Part shown: one piece after another, positions 43,229-52,744 of the stretch
How positions within the stretch are numbered: position 1 is the stretch's first letter
How the letters are laid out: the number at the start of each line of letters is the position of its first letter
Origin: Streptomyces davaonensis JCM 4913
Lineage (GTDB): Bacteria > Actinomycetota > Actinomycetes > Streptomycetales > Streptomycetaceae
Direction: 5' to 3'
NCBI RefSeq assembly: GCF_000349325.1
Contig: NC_020504.1
Span: 4,808,053 to 4,872,052, forward strand
Length of the DNA stretch: 64,000 bases
Made by a program: the position numbers and the translations under genes
The notes under the pieces: model-generated
Told to the model about the DNA's origin: nothing
Database searches by the model: none
The model's input: the letters and a program-made list of their open reading frames with translations, nothing else

Positions 43229-45190
43229 GTGCGCAGACGCACTCTCACGACGGCCGCCACCGCACTGGCGGTCCTCATCAGCTCGGCGGCCCTGGCCGCC
43301 GTACCGGCCGCCGCCGACTCCGTCCAGCCCGTCGAGGCCCTGGAGGACGCGACGGACATGGTGGTGGACGGCGCCCACCAGCGGGTGTTCATCGCCGACC
43401 GGTACGGCGACCGGATCGCCGTCACGGACACCAAGGGCGCCCCCATCGGCACCCTCACCGGGCTGCCCCAGGTCGGGGACCTCGAACTCAGCCCGGACAG
43501 CGGCACGCTGTACGTCGCGGTGCGAGGCGCCGACAAGATCGTCGCGTTCGACACGGCGACGCTCACGCAGACCGCCGAGTACCCGACCGGCGACCAGACG
43601 ATTCCCTCCCAGGTGGCCTACGCCGACGGCCGGCTGTGGTTCGGCTACGGCGACCAGTGGGACTCCGGGCTCGGCGTGGTCGACCTGACCGCCGAGACCC
43701 CGACGGTCACCCTCGACCTGGCGGGCCACAACTTCTCCAGCCCGCCCGAGCTGTACGCCGACCCCGACAACCCCGGCACGCTGCTCGCCCTGGACGCGCA
43801 CATCAGCTCCGGCCCGATCCTCGTCTACGACATCTCCTCCGGCACCCCGGTGATCAGCGCCTCCGCCGAGAAGGGCGGCTTCTACCACGACGCCGCGCTC
43901 ACCCCCGACGGACTGAACGTCATCGTGGCCGGGCCCGGCACCCGCGCGCTCACCGAGTACCGGCTCTCCGACCTGGAGCAGGTGCGGACCTACCCGGTGC
44001 CCTCCGAGCCGGAGACGGTCTCCGTCGCCCCGGACGGCACGGTCGCGGCCACCGTCCTCGACACGGACAACGTCGGCGACACCTATGTCTTCCCGACCGA
44101 CCCCAGCCTGCCGGTCAACGTCCGCAACCTGTCGAACGAGTGGATGCCCTGGGGCGGCCACACGACGAACTGGTCGGCCGACGGAAGCAAGCTGTTCGTC
44201 ATCACGGACACCTACTACACACCCCAGTTCCGCGTCGTCGACGAGCCCCGCAAATACGCCGCGACGCTGAAGGTGACCGCGCCGACCACCGCGCCGCGGG
44301 CCCAGTCCCTCACCGTGACCGGCACCCTCACCACCGGTCTGGCGCTGCCCTCCGGCACCCCCGTCACGGTCACCCGCACCGACATGGAGTCGCCGGACGG
44401 CAAGTCGCTCGGCACCAAGTCCCTCGGTACCGGCGGCAAGTTCAGCTTCACCGACACCCCGCCGGCCGGCGGCAAGGTGACGTACAGGGTGACCTACCAG
44501 GGAGACGCCGCCCACACCTCGGCGACCGCCTCCGACACCGTCGAGGTCTCCCGCGCCAAGCCGACGCTGACGCTGAACAACAACGGCAAGGTGTACAGCT
44601 ACGGCGCCGATGTGAAGTTCACGGCGCACCTGGGCACGACCTACAAGAACCGCAAGGTCGAGATCTGGGCCAACCCCTTCGGCGCGGACAAGCCCAACAA
44701 GCTGGTGAGGTCCGGCACGGTCGACTCGAACGGCAACCTGTCGGTGGTCGTCGACCTCAAGCGCAAGACCACGCTCACCGCGAAGTTCGCGGGGGACGCC
44801 CGCTACCAGCCCCGGTCGGTGACCAGCACGGTCGGCGCCAAGGTGTCGATCTCGACGGTGCTCAGCGGGCACTACAAGACGAACTACACCTGGGGCCACA
44901 CCTACCACTGGTTCAGGGTGTCCAAGGACCCGGTCGTCACCGCGACCCTGCCGCCGTACGGGGGCCGCACGCAGAAGCTCCAGATCCAGTTGTACTCCGG
45001 GGGCGTCTGGCAGACCACGTACGCCGAGTACTTCAAGCTCGACTCCACGGGCCGGTCCGCCGTCCAGCTCACCGGCACGCCGCCCACCGGCTACCGCTTC
45101 CGGGTGCGCAACTCCTACATCAGCGGTTCCGGCGACAGCGTGAACACCACGACGTACGGCACCTGGAAGTACTTCACGTTCACGAGCTGA
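43229..45190 (+). CDS. Secreted beta-propeller protein with Ig-like repeats
   Basis: A 653-residue secreted protein. The signal peptide ends near AAA-D (about residue 30). A seven-bladed YVTN-like propeller (residues about 35-345: TDMVVDGAHQRVFIADRYGD, LELSPDSGTLYVAVRGADK) is followed by Ig-like repeats (350-450 and 455-540) and a beta-rich end (545-653). The role is unknown; such proteins bind ligands or cell surfaces. Start is GTG 43229. Its 3' end overlaps the convergent next gene by 11 nt. Confidence 0.82.
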   Translation: MRRRTLTTAATALAVLISSAALAAVPAAADSVQPVEALEDATDMVVDGAHQRVFIADRYGDRIAVTDTKGAPIGTLTGLPQVGDLELSPDSGTLYVAVRGADKIVAFDTATLTQTAEYPTGDQTIPSQVAYADGRLWFGYGDQWDSGLGVVDLTAETPTVTLDLAGHNFSSPPELYADPDNPGTLLALDAHISSGPILVYDISSGTPVISASAEKGGFYHDAALTPDGLNVIVAGPGTRALTEYRLSDLEQVRTYPVPSEPETVSVAPDGTVAATVLDTDNVGDTYVFPTDPSLPVNVRNLSNEWMPWGGHTTNWSADGSKLFVITDTYYTPQFRVVDEPRKYAATLKVTAPTTAPRAQSLTVTGTLTTGLALPSGTPVTVTRTDMESPDGKSLGTKSLGTGGKFSFTDTPPAGGKVTYRVTYQGDAAHTSATASDTVEVSRAKPTLTLNNNGKVYSYGADVKFTAHLGTTYKNRKVEIWANPFGADKPNKLVRSGTVDSNGNLSVVVDLKRKTTLTAKFAGDARYQPRSVTSTVGAKVSISTVLSGHYKTNYTWGHTYHWFRVSKDPVVTATLPPYGGRTQKLQIQLYSGGVWQTTYAEYFKLDSTGRSAVQLTGTPPTGYRFRVRNSYISGSGDSVNTTTYGTWKYFTFTS

Positions 45191-46232
45191 GGCGCTGGAG
45201 CTGCCGCTGGACATGGTCCAGCGCGCCCTGCCGCCGCCCCGGCACCCGTGTCCTCAAGTCGGCCAGCGCGAGCCCGAGTTCCTGGGCTCGCGCCGGTTCG
45301 GCGATCCGGCCCCACTGATGGTGGGCCCGGTCGACGGCGGACTCCACCGCCGGGTCCTGGGGCGGCTGCCCGGCGGCCAGCCGGGCCGAGGCCACCCCGA
45401 GCCACGCCCGGCAGCTCCGTACGGCATCCCCCGCGAACATCGCCAGATCGGCCCGCACTTCGGCCCAGTGCAGGGCCTCGGCCGAACCCGGCCCGTACGT
45501 CTGGAGGGCGATCCGCTCGTGGTGGGCGGCGAGCGCGTCGGCGTCGCCGTGCCGCCCGGAGTTCACGGCCTCGGTGATGGCGGAGTGCGGATCCACCAGG
45601 GCGGCACCCGGCGCCCCGAGCACGAGGTCCGCGCGCCCCTCGTCACCGACCCGCGCCAACGCCTGCTGATGCAACTCCGCAAGCTCGGGCCGCCGTCCGC
45701 TGCGCAGGATCGTCGCCACCGCCTTCATGTACGACGGCACCGCCACGGCACGCCTGCCCGGCGGCGGCGCGACACGGCCGTAGACGGCGGTGTCGCGGCC
45801 CGAGTCCAGCGGGCGGGTGCGCAGGTGTTCCCAGGTCTCCAGGTCCGCGTGCAGGTCGAGGACCAGGGAGGTCGTGCCCGGTGGGCGCAGCCGCAGTTCC
45901 TCCCGGACCCAGTGCCAGGGCAGGGCCGTGTAGCGCACCGTCGAGGGGGTCGTGCGGGCCAGCGCCAGGTGCACCAGCCGTTGCTTGCGGTCGAGTTGGA
46001 GCTGGCCGGTGATGAACACGGTGAGCGGTCCCGGGGCCGCCGCCGCGGCGCGCAGGCGGGTCAGGACGGCCTGCGGTTCGAGGGGGTCGGCGAGTTCGAC
46101 GACGTTCGCCGTGTCGGTGCCGGCAAGCACCGCGGGCGGCACCGCCGCGAGGACGGGGAGCACGGACGCCGCGTCCACCAGACAGCCCTTGCCCGCAGGC
46201 GAAGCGGCGAGCAGCAGCACGGTTCCGGGCAT
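45180..46232 (-). CDS. Uncharacterised Streptomyces protein
   Basis: A 350-residue protein I do not recognise. The N-terminal half is alpha/beta with GTVLLLAASPAGKGCLVDAA, VFITGQLQLDRKQRLVHLAL and SLVLDLHADLETWEHL, reminiscent of a caspase-like or hydrolase fold. The C-terminal half (from about 185) is helical and TPR-like (HGDADALAAHHERIALQTYG, then AEALHWAEVRADLAMFAGDA). There is no signal peptide. The ATG at 46232 has GGGAGGGACC upstream. It lies downstream of a PP2C gene on the same strand. Function unknown. Confidence 0.7.
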   Translation of the reverse strand: MPGTVLLLAASPAGKGCLVDAASVLPVLAAVPPAVLAGTDTANVVELADPLEPQAVLTRLRAAAAAPGPLTVFITGQLQLDRKQRLVHLALARTTPSTVRYTALPWHWVREELRLRPPGTTSLVLDLHADLETWEHLRTRPLDSGRDTAVYGRVAPPPGRRAVAVPSYMKAVATILRSGRRPELAELHQQALARVGDEGRADLVLGAPGAALVDPHSAITEAVNSGRHGDADALAAHHERIALQTYGPGSAEALHWAEVRADLAMFAGDAVRSCRAWLGVASARLAAGQPPQDPAVESAVDRAHHQWGRIAEPARAQELGLALADLRTRVPGRRQGALDHVQRQLQRLSS

Positions 46233-46323
46233 CGGTCCCTCCCCATCCCCCGTCGATCACGTACGTCAGCACCGTAACCGCTGCGGCTGCAAAGGGGGGC
46301 CTCCGGAGTGCAAACGCCCCCAT

Positions 46324-47502
46324 TCACCCGTCGGTCCGCCGTACCGCGAACACCGTGGTGTCGTCGGCCAGCCGCCCGCCGGAGTGGCGCAGGGTGCCGT
46401 CGCGGACGTAGGCGACCAGCCGGTGCGGGTCGGTGAGCCGGGGGTCGGCGGCCACGCCCCGGGCGACCTCCTCGGCGAGCGGGTAGAAGGCGCCGACGCC
46501 GTCCCGGGCCTCGGTGACGCCGTCGGTGGTCAGCAGCACCGTCTCGCCGGGGGCGAGGCGGGAGCAGAGCACCACGGGCGGTCCCGAGCCGCCGATCAGC
46601 TCGCCGAGGCCGAGCGGGAGCGCGCCGCCCGGCGGCAGCTGCCGTACCCCCGAGGGGCCGACCAGCAGGGGCGGCTCGTGGCCGAAGACGACCGACTCCA
46701 GGGCGGTGGAGTCGTTGGCCGGGAAGCTCAGCAGGACCGCGGTGGCGAAGCGGTCGTTGTCGTCCCGGCCGAGGGCGGACAGGTGCCCGGTGTGCCGGCG
46801 CATCCGCGTCTCCAGCCGCTCCGCGACGACCGCGAGGTCCGGCTCGTGGAAGGCGGCCTCCCGGAACGTGCCGAGCAGAGCCGCGGCCGCCTCCACCGCG
46901 CCGAGCCCCTTGCCCTGGACGTCACCGATGAGCACCCGGGTGCCCTGCGGGCCCGGCTGGACGTCGTAGAAGTCGCCGCCGACCGCCGCCTCGACGTCCG
47001 CGGTGAGATACACCGCGGCATGGTCGAGGCCGCCCCAGGGGGACGGCAGCGGGCGCAGCACGGTACGGCGGATGGTGTCGGCGACATCCCGCATGTGCAG
47101 CATCCGGGCCTCGCCGCGCACCCGGATCGCGCAGGCCAGCGTGGCGAGGACACCGCCGATCGCGGAGAGCATGAGGTCGGCGGAGCCCGCCTGGTACTCG
47201 TTGGGCAGAACGCTGTCCCCGACGACATAGGTGGTGGTCGAGAGCACGGCGAACGCGGCCGTGCCCCACACCCCGCAGATCGCGGCGGCTATACCGGGGA
47301 CGAGGACCAGCCAGGAGATGATCCGGAAGTCCCGGGCCGTGTTGTAGTCGATCGCCATGATGCCGATGAGCAGCACCAGCGGCGGCACCCAGGCCACGCT
47401 CCGGCCGCGCACCCGCAGCATCTGGTGGCGCTGGACCGGGTCCCCGGGCAGCAGACGGCGGGCCGGGCGACCGGTCACCGGTCTCAGTCCGCGCCCGCTC
47501 AT
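46324..47502 (-). CDS. Membrane PP2C/SpoIIE-type serine phosphatase
   Basis: A 392-residue phosphatase. The N-terminal region (about 30-135) has several membrane helices. The PP2C/SpoIIE domain (155-390) contains VGGDFYDV, GDVQGKGLGAVEAAA and TDGVTEARDG, the acidic metal-binding residues. Members dephosphorylate anti-anti-sigma factors, so it may free a sigma factor through an anti-sigma switch; no such partner is visible here. The ATG at 47502 lies close to a possible promoter shared with the divergent small membrane protein. Confidence 0.88.
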   Translation of the reverse strand: MSGRGLRPVTGRPARRLLPGDPVQRHQMLRVRGRSVAWVPPLVLLIGIMAIDYNTARDFRIISWLVLVPGIAAAICGVWGTAAFAVLSTTTYVVGDSVLPNEYQAGSADLMLSAIGGVLATLACAIRVRGEARMLHMRDVADTIRRTVLRPLPSPWGGLDHAAVYLTADVEAAVGGDFYDVQPGPQGTRVLIGDVQGKGLGAVEAAAALLGTFREAAFHEPDLAVVAERLETRMRRHTGHLSALGRDDNDRFATAVLLSFPANDSTALESVVFGHEPPLLVGPSGVRQLPPGGALPLGLGELIGGSGPPVVLCSRLAPGETVLLTTDGVTEARDGVGAFYPLAEEVARGVAADPRLTDPHRLVAYVRDGTLRHSGGRLADDTTVFAVRRTDG

Positions 47503-47607
47503 GCCGCCAGCGAAACACGGGGGTGTTCGGCCCGCATCTTCGACTTGCCAGGGCCCCCGCCCCGGGTGTGCTCTGGAGGTCGGGGGCGAGGAGGAAGGAG
47601 TCCTCTC

Positions 47608-48051
47608 ATGGCTCACGCGGCACCCACACCCGGCCGGATGGCCAGGACGCCCGACCCGTCGGACATCTTCAGCGAACGCACGCACACGATCGCGCGGTAC
47701 GGGATCCCGGTCGTGCTCGGGCTCGTCTACGGCTACTGGGCCGCGGCCAACCGGCGCGGCGGCGGCGAGATCACCGGCTGGAACATCCTGTTCGGCTTCG
47801 TCACCGCGATCGCCTTCATGGTGCTGTGCATCGCGGTGGCCACGCTGGCGCCCAGACTGAAGCGGGAACTGCACTCGCTGACGAAGTCGGCCTTCGCCGG
47901 CGCGGCCTTCGGTTTCCTCTACAGCCAGACCGGCGCGAGCGTTCTGCGGTCCGTGATGATGAGCGTGCTGATCACGGCGGCCATCTTCGCGGTGTTCTTC
48001 TACCGCTACTACACCCACGAGGACGCCGAGGGGAACAGGATCCGTCGCTAG
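47608..48051 (+). CDS. Small four-helix membrane protein
   Basis: A 147-residue protein with about four membrane helices (residues 31-47, 59-82, 95-110, 117-133) and a charged C-terminal tail. No known family motif is recognised. The ATG at 47608 has AAGGAG 7 nt upstream. It is divergent from the PP2C phosphatase gene and ends before a strong bidirectional hairpin. Function unknown. Confidence 0.75.
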   Translation: MAHAAPTPGRMARTPDPSDIFSERTHTIARYGIPVVLGLVYGYWAAANRRGGGEITGWNILFGFVTAIAFMVLCIAVATLAPRLKRELHSLTKSAFAGAAFGFLYSQTGASVLRSVMMSVLITAAIFAVFFYRYYTHEDAEGNRIRR

Positions 48052-48077
48052 CGCTGTCGCCCTGGCGCTGACATCAC

Positions 48078-48112
48078 GCGTGGGCCCCGGCGGCAGCCGC
48101 CGGGGCCCACGC
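48078..48112. terminator. Strong bidirectional terminator hairpin
   Basis: Perfect 16-bp inverted repeat GCGTGGGCCCCGGCGG / CCGCCGGGGCCCACGC with a 3-nt loop, between convergent genes ending at 48051 and 48130. It is one of the longest perfect stems in the window. Confidence 0.85.
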
Positions 48113-48129
48113 GCTCCCTCACCTTCCCC

Positions 48130-48693
48130 TCACCAGCCGCCCAGCCAGCTCCAGCTGCTGGACGACGATCCGGAGGCACTCCAGCTCCATGAGCCGGACG
48201 CGCTCCACGAACCGGACGAGGACGCGCTCCAGGACTCGCTGCTGGAGGCGCTGTTGGTGAACGGTTGCTCCCAGTTGGTCCAGGAGCCGTCCTTCCACTC
48301 CGGACACGGGTCCGAGCAGGTCGGCACGTGCCTTCCACCGGTGTCGATGAAGGCGGCGCTGGCCCAGCCCTGGGCGCCCACGAGCCAGTACCAGTCCGGG
48401 TTTCCGTTGACGCTCTGGCCGCGGACCTTGCAGTCCACGCGGTCCTGGCTGCCCGGAGCGAGCCAGGTGACGGCGGGCGCGTGGGTGGTCGGCGCCTGCC
48501 TGACGTTGAGCTTCGTGTGGGAAATGACGGTGCCCCAGATCGGACCGTGATGACCGCCGCCGCCTCCACCGCTTCCGTCGGCGATTGTCGGCGGGGCCGG
48601 CGCTGCCGCCGTCGCACCCGCCGTCGCGGCGACCAGGGAGCCGCCGGTGAGCAGGGCCACGGCCAGGGTCCGCAGGGCCGGAGTGGTGCGCAT
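48130..48693 (-). CDS. Secreted SH3-like protein with Ser/Trp-rich tail
   Basis: A 187-residue secreted protein. Signal peptide to about residue 30, a Gly/His-rich linker, then a bacterial SH3-like domain (ISHTKLNVRQAPTTHAPAVT, then VNGNPDWYWLVGAQGWASAA) ending at paired Cys residues. The last 45 residues are almost only Ser, Trp, Ala and Gly (SWSASGSWSWSASGSSSS), which is unusual. SH3 domains of this type bind peptidoglycan or proteins. AAGGAGG lies 6 nt before the ATG. Confidence 0.85.
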   Translation of the reverse strand: MRTTPALRTLAVALLTGGSLVAATAGATAAAPAPPTIADGSGGGGGGHHGPIWGTVISHTKLNVRQAPTTHAPAVTWLAPGSQDRVDCKVRGQSVNGNPDWYWLVGAQGWASAAFIDTGGRHVPTCSDPCPEWKDGSWTNWEQPFTNSASSSESWSASSSGSWSASGSWSWSASGSSSSSWSWLGGW

Positions 48694-48847
48694 GATCGGC
48701 CTCCTTCTCCCCAAACCCAGGAAACACCCGTTCGGGTGAACCCTCCACCGGAGAGCCGGGAGGCCAGTTCCCCCAAGGGGTGCGGCCTCTCGGCCATCCG
48801 GCCGCTCAGCGCTCGCGGGCCCGGTCCCGGCCGTCTTCCCTGAAACC

Positions 48848-49696
48848 GTGTCCTCCCGTCTGCGGAACGCCCTCTCGGCCGCGCTGATCGCGCTGGCCTG
48901 TCTGCTGGTGCCGTTCGGAGCGCTGGCGGTCTGGGCGTCGTACGGGCTCGCCGACACCGGGCGGTACGTCACCGCGATGGCTCCGCTGGCCGCCGATCCG
49001 GCCGTGCGGGAGGCGGTGGTGGACACGGTCGGGGACGGGATCGTGGCGGAGACGGACGCGGATCCGCCGCTGCGTCCCTTCGTGCGGGACGCGGTGCGGT
49101 CCTTCACCGGCACCGACGCCTTCCGCACCGCCTGGGACAGCGCCAACCGGGCCGTCCACGACGCGGTGCTGCGGGCCGTGCGGGACGGCGACGGGGGTGA
49201 GGTCACGGTCGATCTGGCGCCGGTGGCCGCGGAGGTGAAGGCACGCCTCGCCGCGGACAACGTGCCGTTCGCGAGCCGCATCCCCGTCGAGCACACCGAG
49301 GTGTCCGTCCTGCCCGCCGATGAACTGGAGCGGCTGCGCAGGGGGTTCCGCGCGCTGGAGGTCGCCGGGTTCTGGCTGCCCGTCTCGGCGGCGGTGCTGG
49401 CGGTCGGCGGGATCGCGGTGGCGGCGTGCCGCCGGCGGGCGGTGACCGCGATCGCGCTGGGTACCGCGCTGGGCGGCGCCTTCCTGGCCCTCGCGGTCGC
49501 CCTCGGCCGCCGGCTCACCCTTGCCGACCTCCCCGAAGACGTCCACCGCCCGGCCGCGGGAGCGGTGTACGACGCGCTCACGGAGACCCTGCGCACGGTG
49601 TCCTGGCTGCTGGTGGGGGTGGGGCTCGCGGTGGCCCTGGGTACATGGCTGCTGACGCGCCGACGGCAACCTTCGGCGGCGGGGACTCGTCCTTGA
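48848..49696 (+). CDS. Membrane protein of unknown function
   Basis: A 282-residue protein with one N-terminal helix (about 9-33), a large soluble loop (40-175; TGRYVTAMAPLAADPAVREA) and three C-terminal helices (about 176-275). This 1+3 layout recurs in uncharacterised actinobacterial proteins. Start is GTG 48848. The next gene follows at 37 nt, so the two may be co-transcribed. Function unknown. Confidence 0.78.
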   Translation: MSSRLRNALSAALIALACLLVPFGALAVWASYGLADTGRYVTAMAPLAADPAVREAVVDTVGDGIVAETDADPPLRPFVRDAVRSFTGTDAFRTAWDSANRAVHDAVLRAVRDGDGGEVTVDLAPVAAEVKARLAADNVPFASRIPVEHTEVSVLPADELERLRRGFRALEVAGFWLPVSAAVLAVGGIAVAACRRRAVTAIALGTALGGAFLALAVALGRRLTLADLPEDVHRPAAGAVYDALTETLRTVSWLLVGVGLAVALGTWLLTRRRQPSAAGTRP

Positions 49697-49732
49697 GGGA
49701 GGGGTCCTGTTCCTTCGGCGGGGAGCTGGAAG

Positions 49733-50716
49733 TTGGGCACTGCGGTCGAGGAGCGGGTGGAGACCCGGGCGGACGGACGACGGTTCCTGGCCTGGTGCGC
49801 GGGGCTTCTGTTCGCCGGGGTGAGCGTCGTGGTGGGCTGCCGGATCGCGGACACCGACGGAATCACGCCCGTACCGCAACTGCTCGCCTTCCTCCCGTGG
49901 CTGCTCGCACCCACCGCGCTGGGCCTGGCCTGCGCCCTGCTCGCCCGCTGGTGGACGGGGTTGGTGTGGGGCGTGGTCGCGCTGGGCCTGCTGGCCTGGT
50001 TCATCGAGCCGTACGGCAGGGCCGGGAACCCCGAGGGTCCTCCCCTCACCTCCTTCCGGGTGCTGACCTCGAACGTGGAGTTCGGCCAGGGCACGGACGC
50101 CCTGATCACCGCCGTACGCCGAGAGAAGCCGGACGTGGTCTTCGTCGCGGAGTGCGAACAGACCTGCGACACCCGCCTGAAGGAGACGCTCGGCGCCGAC
50201 TATCCCCACCGGGAGGGCGAGGCGGCGACCGGCTCCAAGGGCTCAATGATCCTCAGCCGCTTCCCCCTGCGGGGCACCGACGGCGTCCCCGGCACGATGC
50301 GGATGCCGGGCGCGATCGCCGACGTTCGCGGCCATGCGGTACGCGTCCAACTCGCGCACCCGATGCCTCCGATCCCCGGCCAGGTGGACGTCTGGCGCCG
50401 CGAACTGGGCGGCCTCCGGGACTTCGCCACGGCGGACGACTCGACGCCCACGATCCTCGCCGGCGACTTCAACGCCTCCCAGGACCACGCGGCCTTCCGC
50501 CACATCCTGGACGCGGGCCTGAGCGACGCGGCCCGCCTGGCGGACGCCTCCCGCACCCCGACCTGGCCGTCCCGCACCTCCCCGACCCTGGGCGTCCAGA
50601 TCGACCACGTCCTGCTGTCGAAGGACTTCTCCGCCCGCCAGGTGCGCTTCCTGGACCTGGCCGAGTCCGACCACCGAGCAGTCCTGGCGGACATCACCCT
50701 CCACGAACCGGAGTGA
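49733..50716 (+). CDS. Endonuclease/exonuclease/phosphatase-family protein
   Basis: A 327-residue protein. Two to three N-terminal membrane helices (about 20-95) precede an EEP-fold catalytic domain with LTSNVEFGQG, VFVAECEQTC, ILAGDFNASQDH, IDHVL and SDHRAVLADI. The catalytic Asp, Asn and His residues are present. It probably acts on a phosphodiester outside the membrane (lipid or nucleic acid). It starts at TTG 49733, after GGGGAG, and ends 22 nt before the FUSC gene. Confidence 0.85.
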   Translation: MGTAVEERVETRADGRRFLAWCAGLLFAGVSVVVGCRIADTDGITPVPQLLAFLPWLLAPTALGLACALLARWWTGLVWGVVALGLLAWFIEPYGRAGNPEGPPLTSFRVLTSNVEFGQGTDALITAVRREKPDVVFVAECEQTCDTRLKETLGADYPHREGEAATGSKGSMILSRFPLRGTDGVPGTMRMPGAIADVRGHAVRVQLAHPMPPIPGQVDVWRRELGGLRDFATADDSTPTILAGDFNASQDHAAFRHILDAGLSDAARLADASRTPTWPSRTSPTLGVQIDHVLLSKDFSARQVRFLDLAESDHRAVLADITLHEPE

Positions 50717-50738
50717 CCCACCTGCTCATAATGAGCGC

Positions 50739-52679
50739 ATGTCCCGCGAGTTCCCCGTAGGCCTCACGCCTCCCGATTGGCTGGTTCGGAATCTTCAGGC
50801 TCAGGCGGCGCCGGTGAACTGGGCGGCCGTGGGGCGGGCGGCCGTGGGGATGGCGTTGCCGTTGGCGGTGGGGCTGGCGGTCGGGGAGCCGGAGTACGGG
50901 GCCCTCGCGTCGATGGGGGCGCTGTCGGGGGTCATCGGGGACACCGCGGACGCGTATCGGATGCGGATCCTCAATATCGCGGTCCCTCAGCTCTTCGGTG
51001 CCATCGGGATCGCCCTCGGTTCGCTGGTGTTCGGGCACGGGTGGGTCGCGGTCGCCGTGGTGACCGTGGTCGCACTGGTCTCCGGGATGATCTCGACGAT
51101 CGGGGCGGTGGCCTCCGTATCGGGCCTGCTGTTGCTGCTGAACGCCGTTGTCGGCGCGGGCCTGCCGATGCCGGGCGAGTGGTGGCTGGCGCCGCTGCTG
51201 GTGTCCGGCGGCGGACTCCTGGTACTCCTCCTCGCGCTGCTCGCCTGGCCCCTGCGGGGAGGGGTCCCGGAGCGAGCCGCGGTCGCCGACACCTACCGCA
51301 CGGTGGCCGATCTGCTGGCCGCGACCGACCGCCCCGAGGCGTACGACGAGGCCCGGCACACCGTCACCCAGTCCCTGAACCAGTCGTACGACCTCATCCT
51401 CGCCCGGCGCACCCGCCACCACGGCCGCAGCCCCGAACTGACCCGGCTGCTCGCCCAGTTGAACGCGGTCATCCCGGTCGTGGAGGCCGCCCCCGCCGTC
51501 CACCTGAGCGGCAGGCCGCTGCCGCCCGAACTCCCCGAGGGCGTACGGCATCTCGCGCAGGCCGTGGAGACCGGGTACACCGGCCCGATAGGGCTGGACC
51601 TCCCGACGCCCACGACCGAGACGACCCGCGCCGTCGACCACGCCCTGCGCCACGCCGCCGACGTGGTCGCCGCCCCCGACGTGGACCCGCGCGGCATCGA
51701 CGACCGCCTCGGCCGCCCCGCCGCCCTCGGCATCCGCGCCGCACGGGCCGCCCGCAACGTCGCCCTGTCCGCCGCCTCCTGGCGCTACGGCCTGCGCCTG
51801 GCCCTGTGCATCGGCGTGGCCCAGGTCCTCGTCTCGATCGTGCCGGTGTCCCGCTCCTACTGGGTCGCGCTGACCATCACCTTCGTCATGAAGCCCGACT
51901 TCGGCTCGGTCTTCTCCCGCGCCCTGCTGCGTGCCCTCGGCACGGTCGCCGGTCTGGTCGTGGCGGCCGCGGTGCTGTCGCAGGTGCCGAGGGGCTGGTG
52001 GGACGTACCGGTGATGCTGGTGCTGGCCCCGCTGATCCCGGCGCTGACCCCGCGCGGCTACGGCTACCAGACCGCCGCCATCACGCCGGTGATCCTGCTC
52101 CTGTCCGACGTACTGAACCACGAGGGCACCGACCTCCTCCTGCCACGCCTCCTGGACTCCCTGATGGGCTGCGGGATCGCCCTGGTCGCCGGGTATCTGC
52201 TGTGGCCGGAGAGCTGGCACACGAGGGTCGGCGACCGGCTCGCGGACGCGGTCGCCGACACCGCGCGTTATGTGGAGGGCGCGTTCGGCGCGGAGGCAGT
52301 GGACCCCCCGGCCCGCGCCCGGATGCGCCGCCGCCTGTACCGCGACCTGTCCGTCATCCGTACGGAGTTCCAGCGCGCCCTGACCGAACCACCGCCCACC
52401 GGCAGCCGGGCCGCCGCTTGGTGGCCCCTGGTCGTGGCGGTGGAACGCATCGTCGACGCGACAACGGCGGCACGGGTCCGGGTCAGACACGGGGCAGCAC
52501 CGCCGTCCCAGGCGGAGGTCGGTCAAGTGATCCGACAGCTGAGGGAGTTGTCCGACGGCCTGCGCCAGGTGGACGTCCTGTACGCGGTCCGCACCGACCT
52601 CACGGGCCCTTCGGGCAGCGTCCTGGAGCCCTTGCGCCAGGAGGTGGCGGCGGCACGGGCCATCGCCTCCCCCCGCTGA
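50739..52679 (+). CDS. FUSC-family membrane protein
   Basis: A 646-residue protein of the FUSC (fusaric acid resistance / aromatic acid exporter-like) type. Two blocks of about six membrane helices (residues about 30-165 and 345-485) are each followed by a cytoplasmic helical domain. Typical is SRSYWVALTITFVMKPDFGSVFSRALLR. It may export small aromatic acids; the substrate is unknown. The ATG at 50739 precedes the conserved PPDWL start. A strong hairpin follows the stop. Confidence 0.88.
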   Translation: MSREFPVGLTPPDWLVRNLQAQAAPVNWAAVGRAAVGMALPLAVGLAVGEPEYGALASMGALSGVIGDTADAYRMRILNIAVPQLFGAIGIALGSLVFGHGWVAVAVVTVVALVSGMISTIGAVASVSGLLLLLNAVVGAGLPMPGEWWLAPLLVSGGGLLVLLLALLAWPLRGGVPERAAVADTYRTVADLLAATDRPEAYDEARHTVTQSLNQSYDLILARRTRHHGRSPELTRLLAQLNAVIPVVEAAPAVHLSGRPLPPELPEGVRHLAQAVETGYTGPIGLDLPTPTTETTRAVDHALRHAADVVAAPDVDPRGIDDRLGRPAALGIRAARAARNVALSAASWRYGLRLALCIGVAQVLVSIVPVSRSYWVALTITFVMKPDFGSVFSRALLRALGTVAGLVVAAAVLSQVPRGWWDVPVMLVLAPLIPALTPRGYGYQTAAITPVILLLSDVLNHEGTDLLLPRLLDSLMGCGIALVAGYLLWPESWHTRVGDRLADAVADTARYVEGAFGAEAVDPPARARMRRRLYRDLSVIRTEFQRALTEPPPTGSRAAAWWPLVVAVERIVDATTAARVRVRHGAAPPSQAEVGQVIRQLRELSDGLRQVDVLYAVRTDLTGPSGSVLEPLRQEVAAARAIASPR

Positions 52680-52695
52680 GCACTCAGCACACACA

Positions 52696-52730
52696 AGTGC
52701 GGCCGCCCTGTGCAGGAGGGCGGCCGCACT
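52696..52730. terminator. Hairpin after the FUSC gene, shared with the snapalysin remnant
   Basis: Perfect 14-bp inverted repeat AGTGCGGCCGCCCT / AGGGCGGCCGCACT with a 7-nt loop, between convergent genes ending at 52679 and 52745. Confidence 0.82.
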
Positions 52731-52744
52731 GGTGGGGGGTGGGA

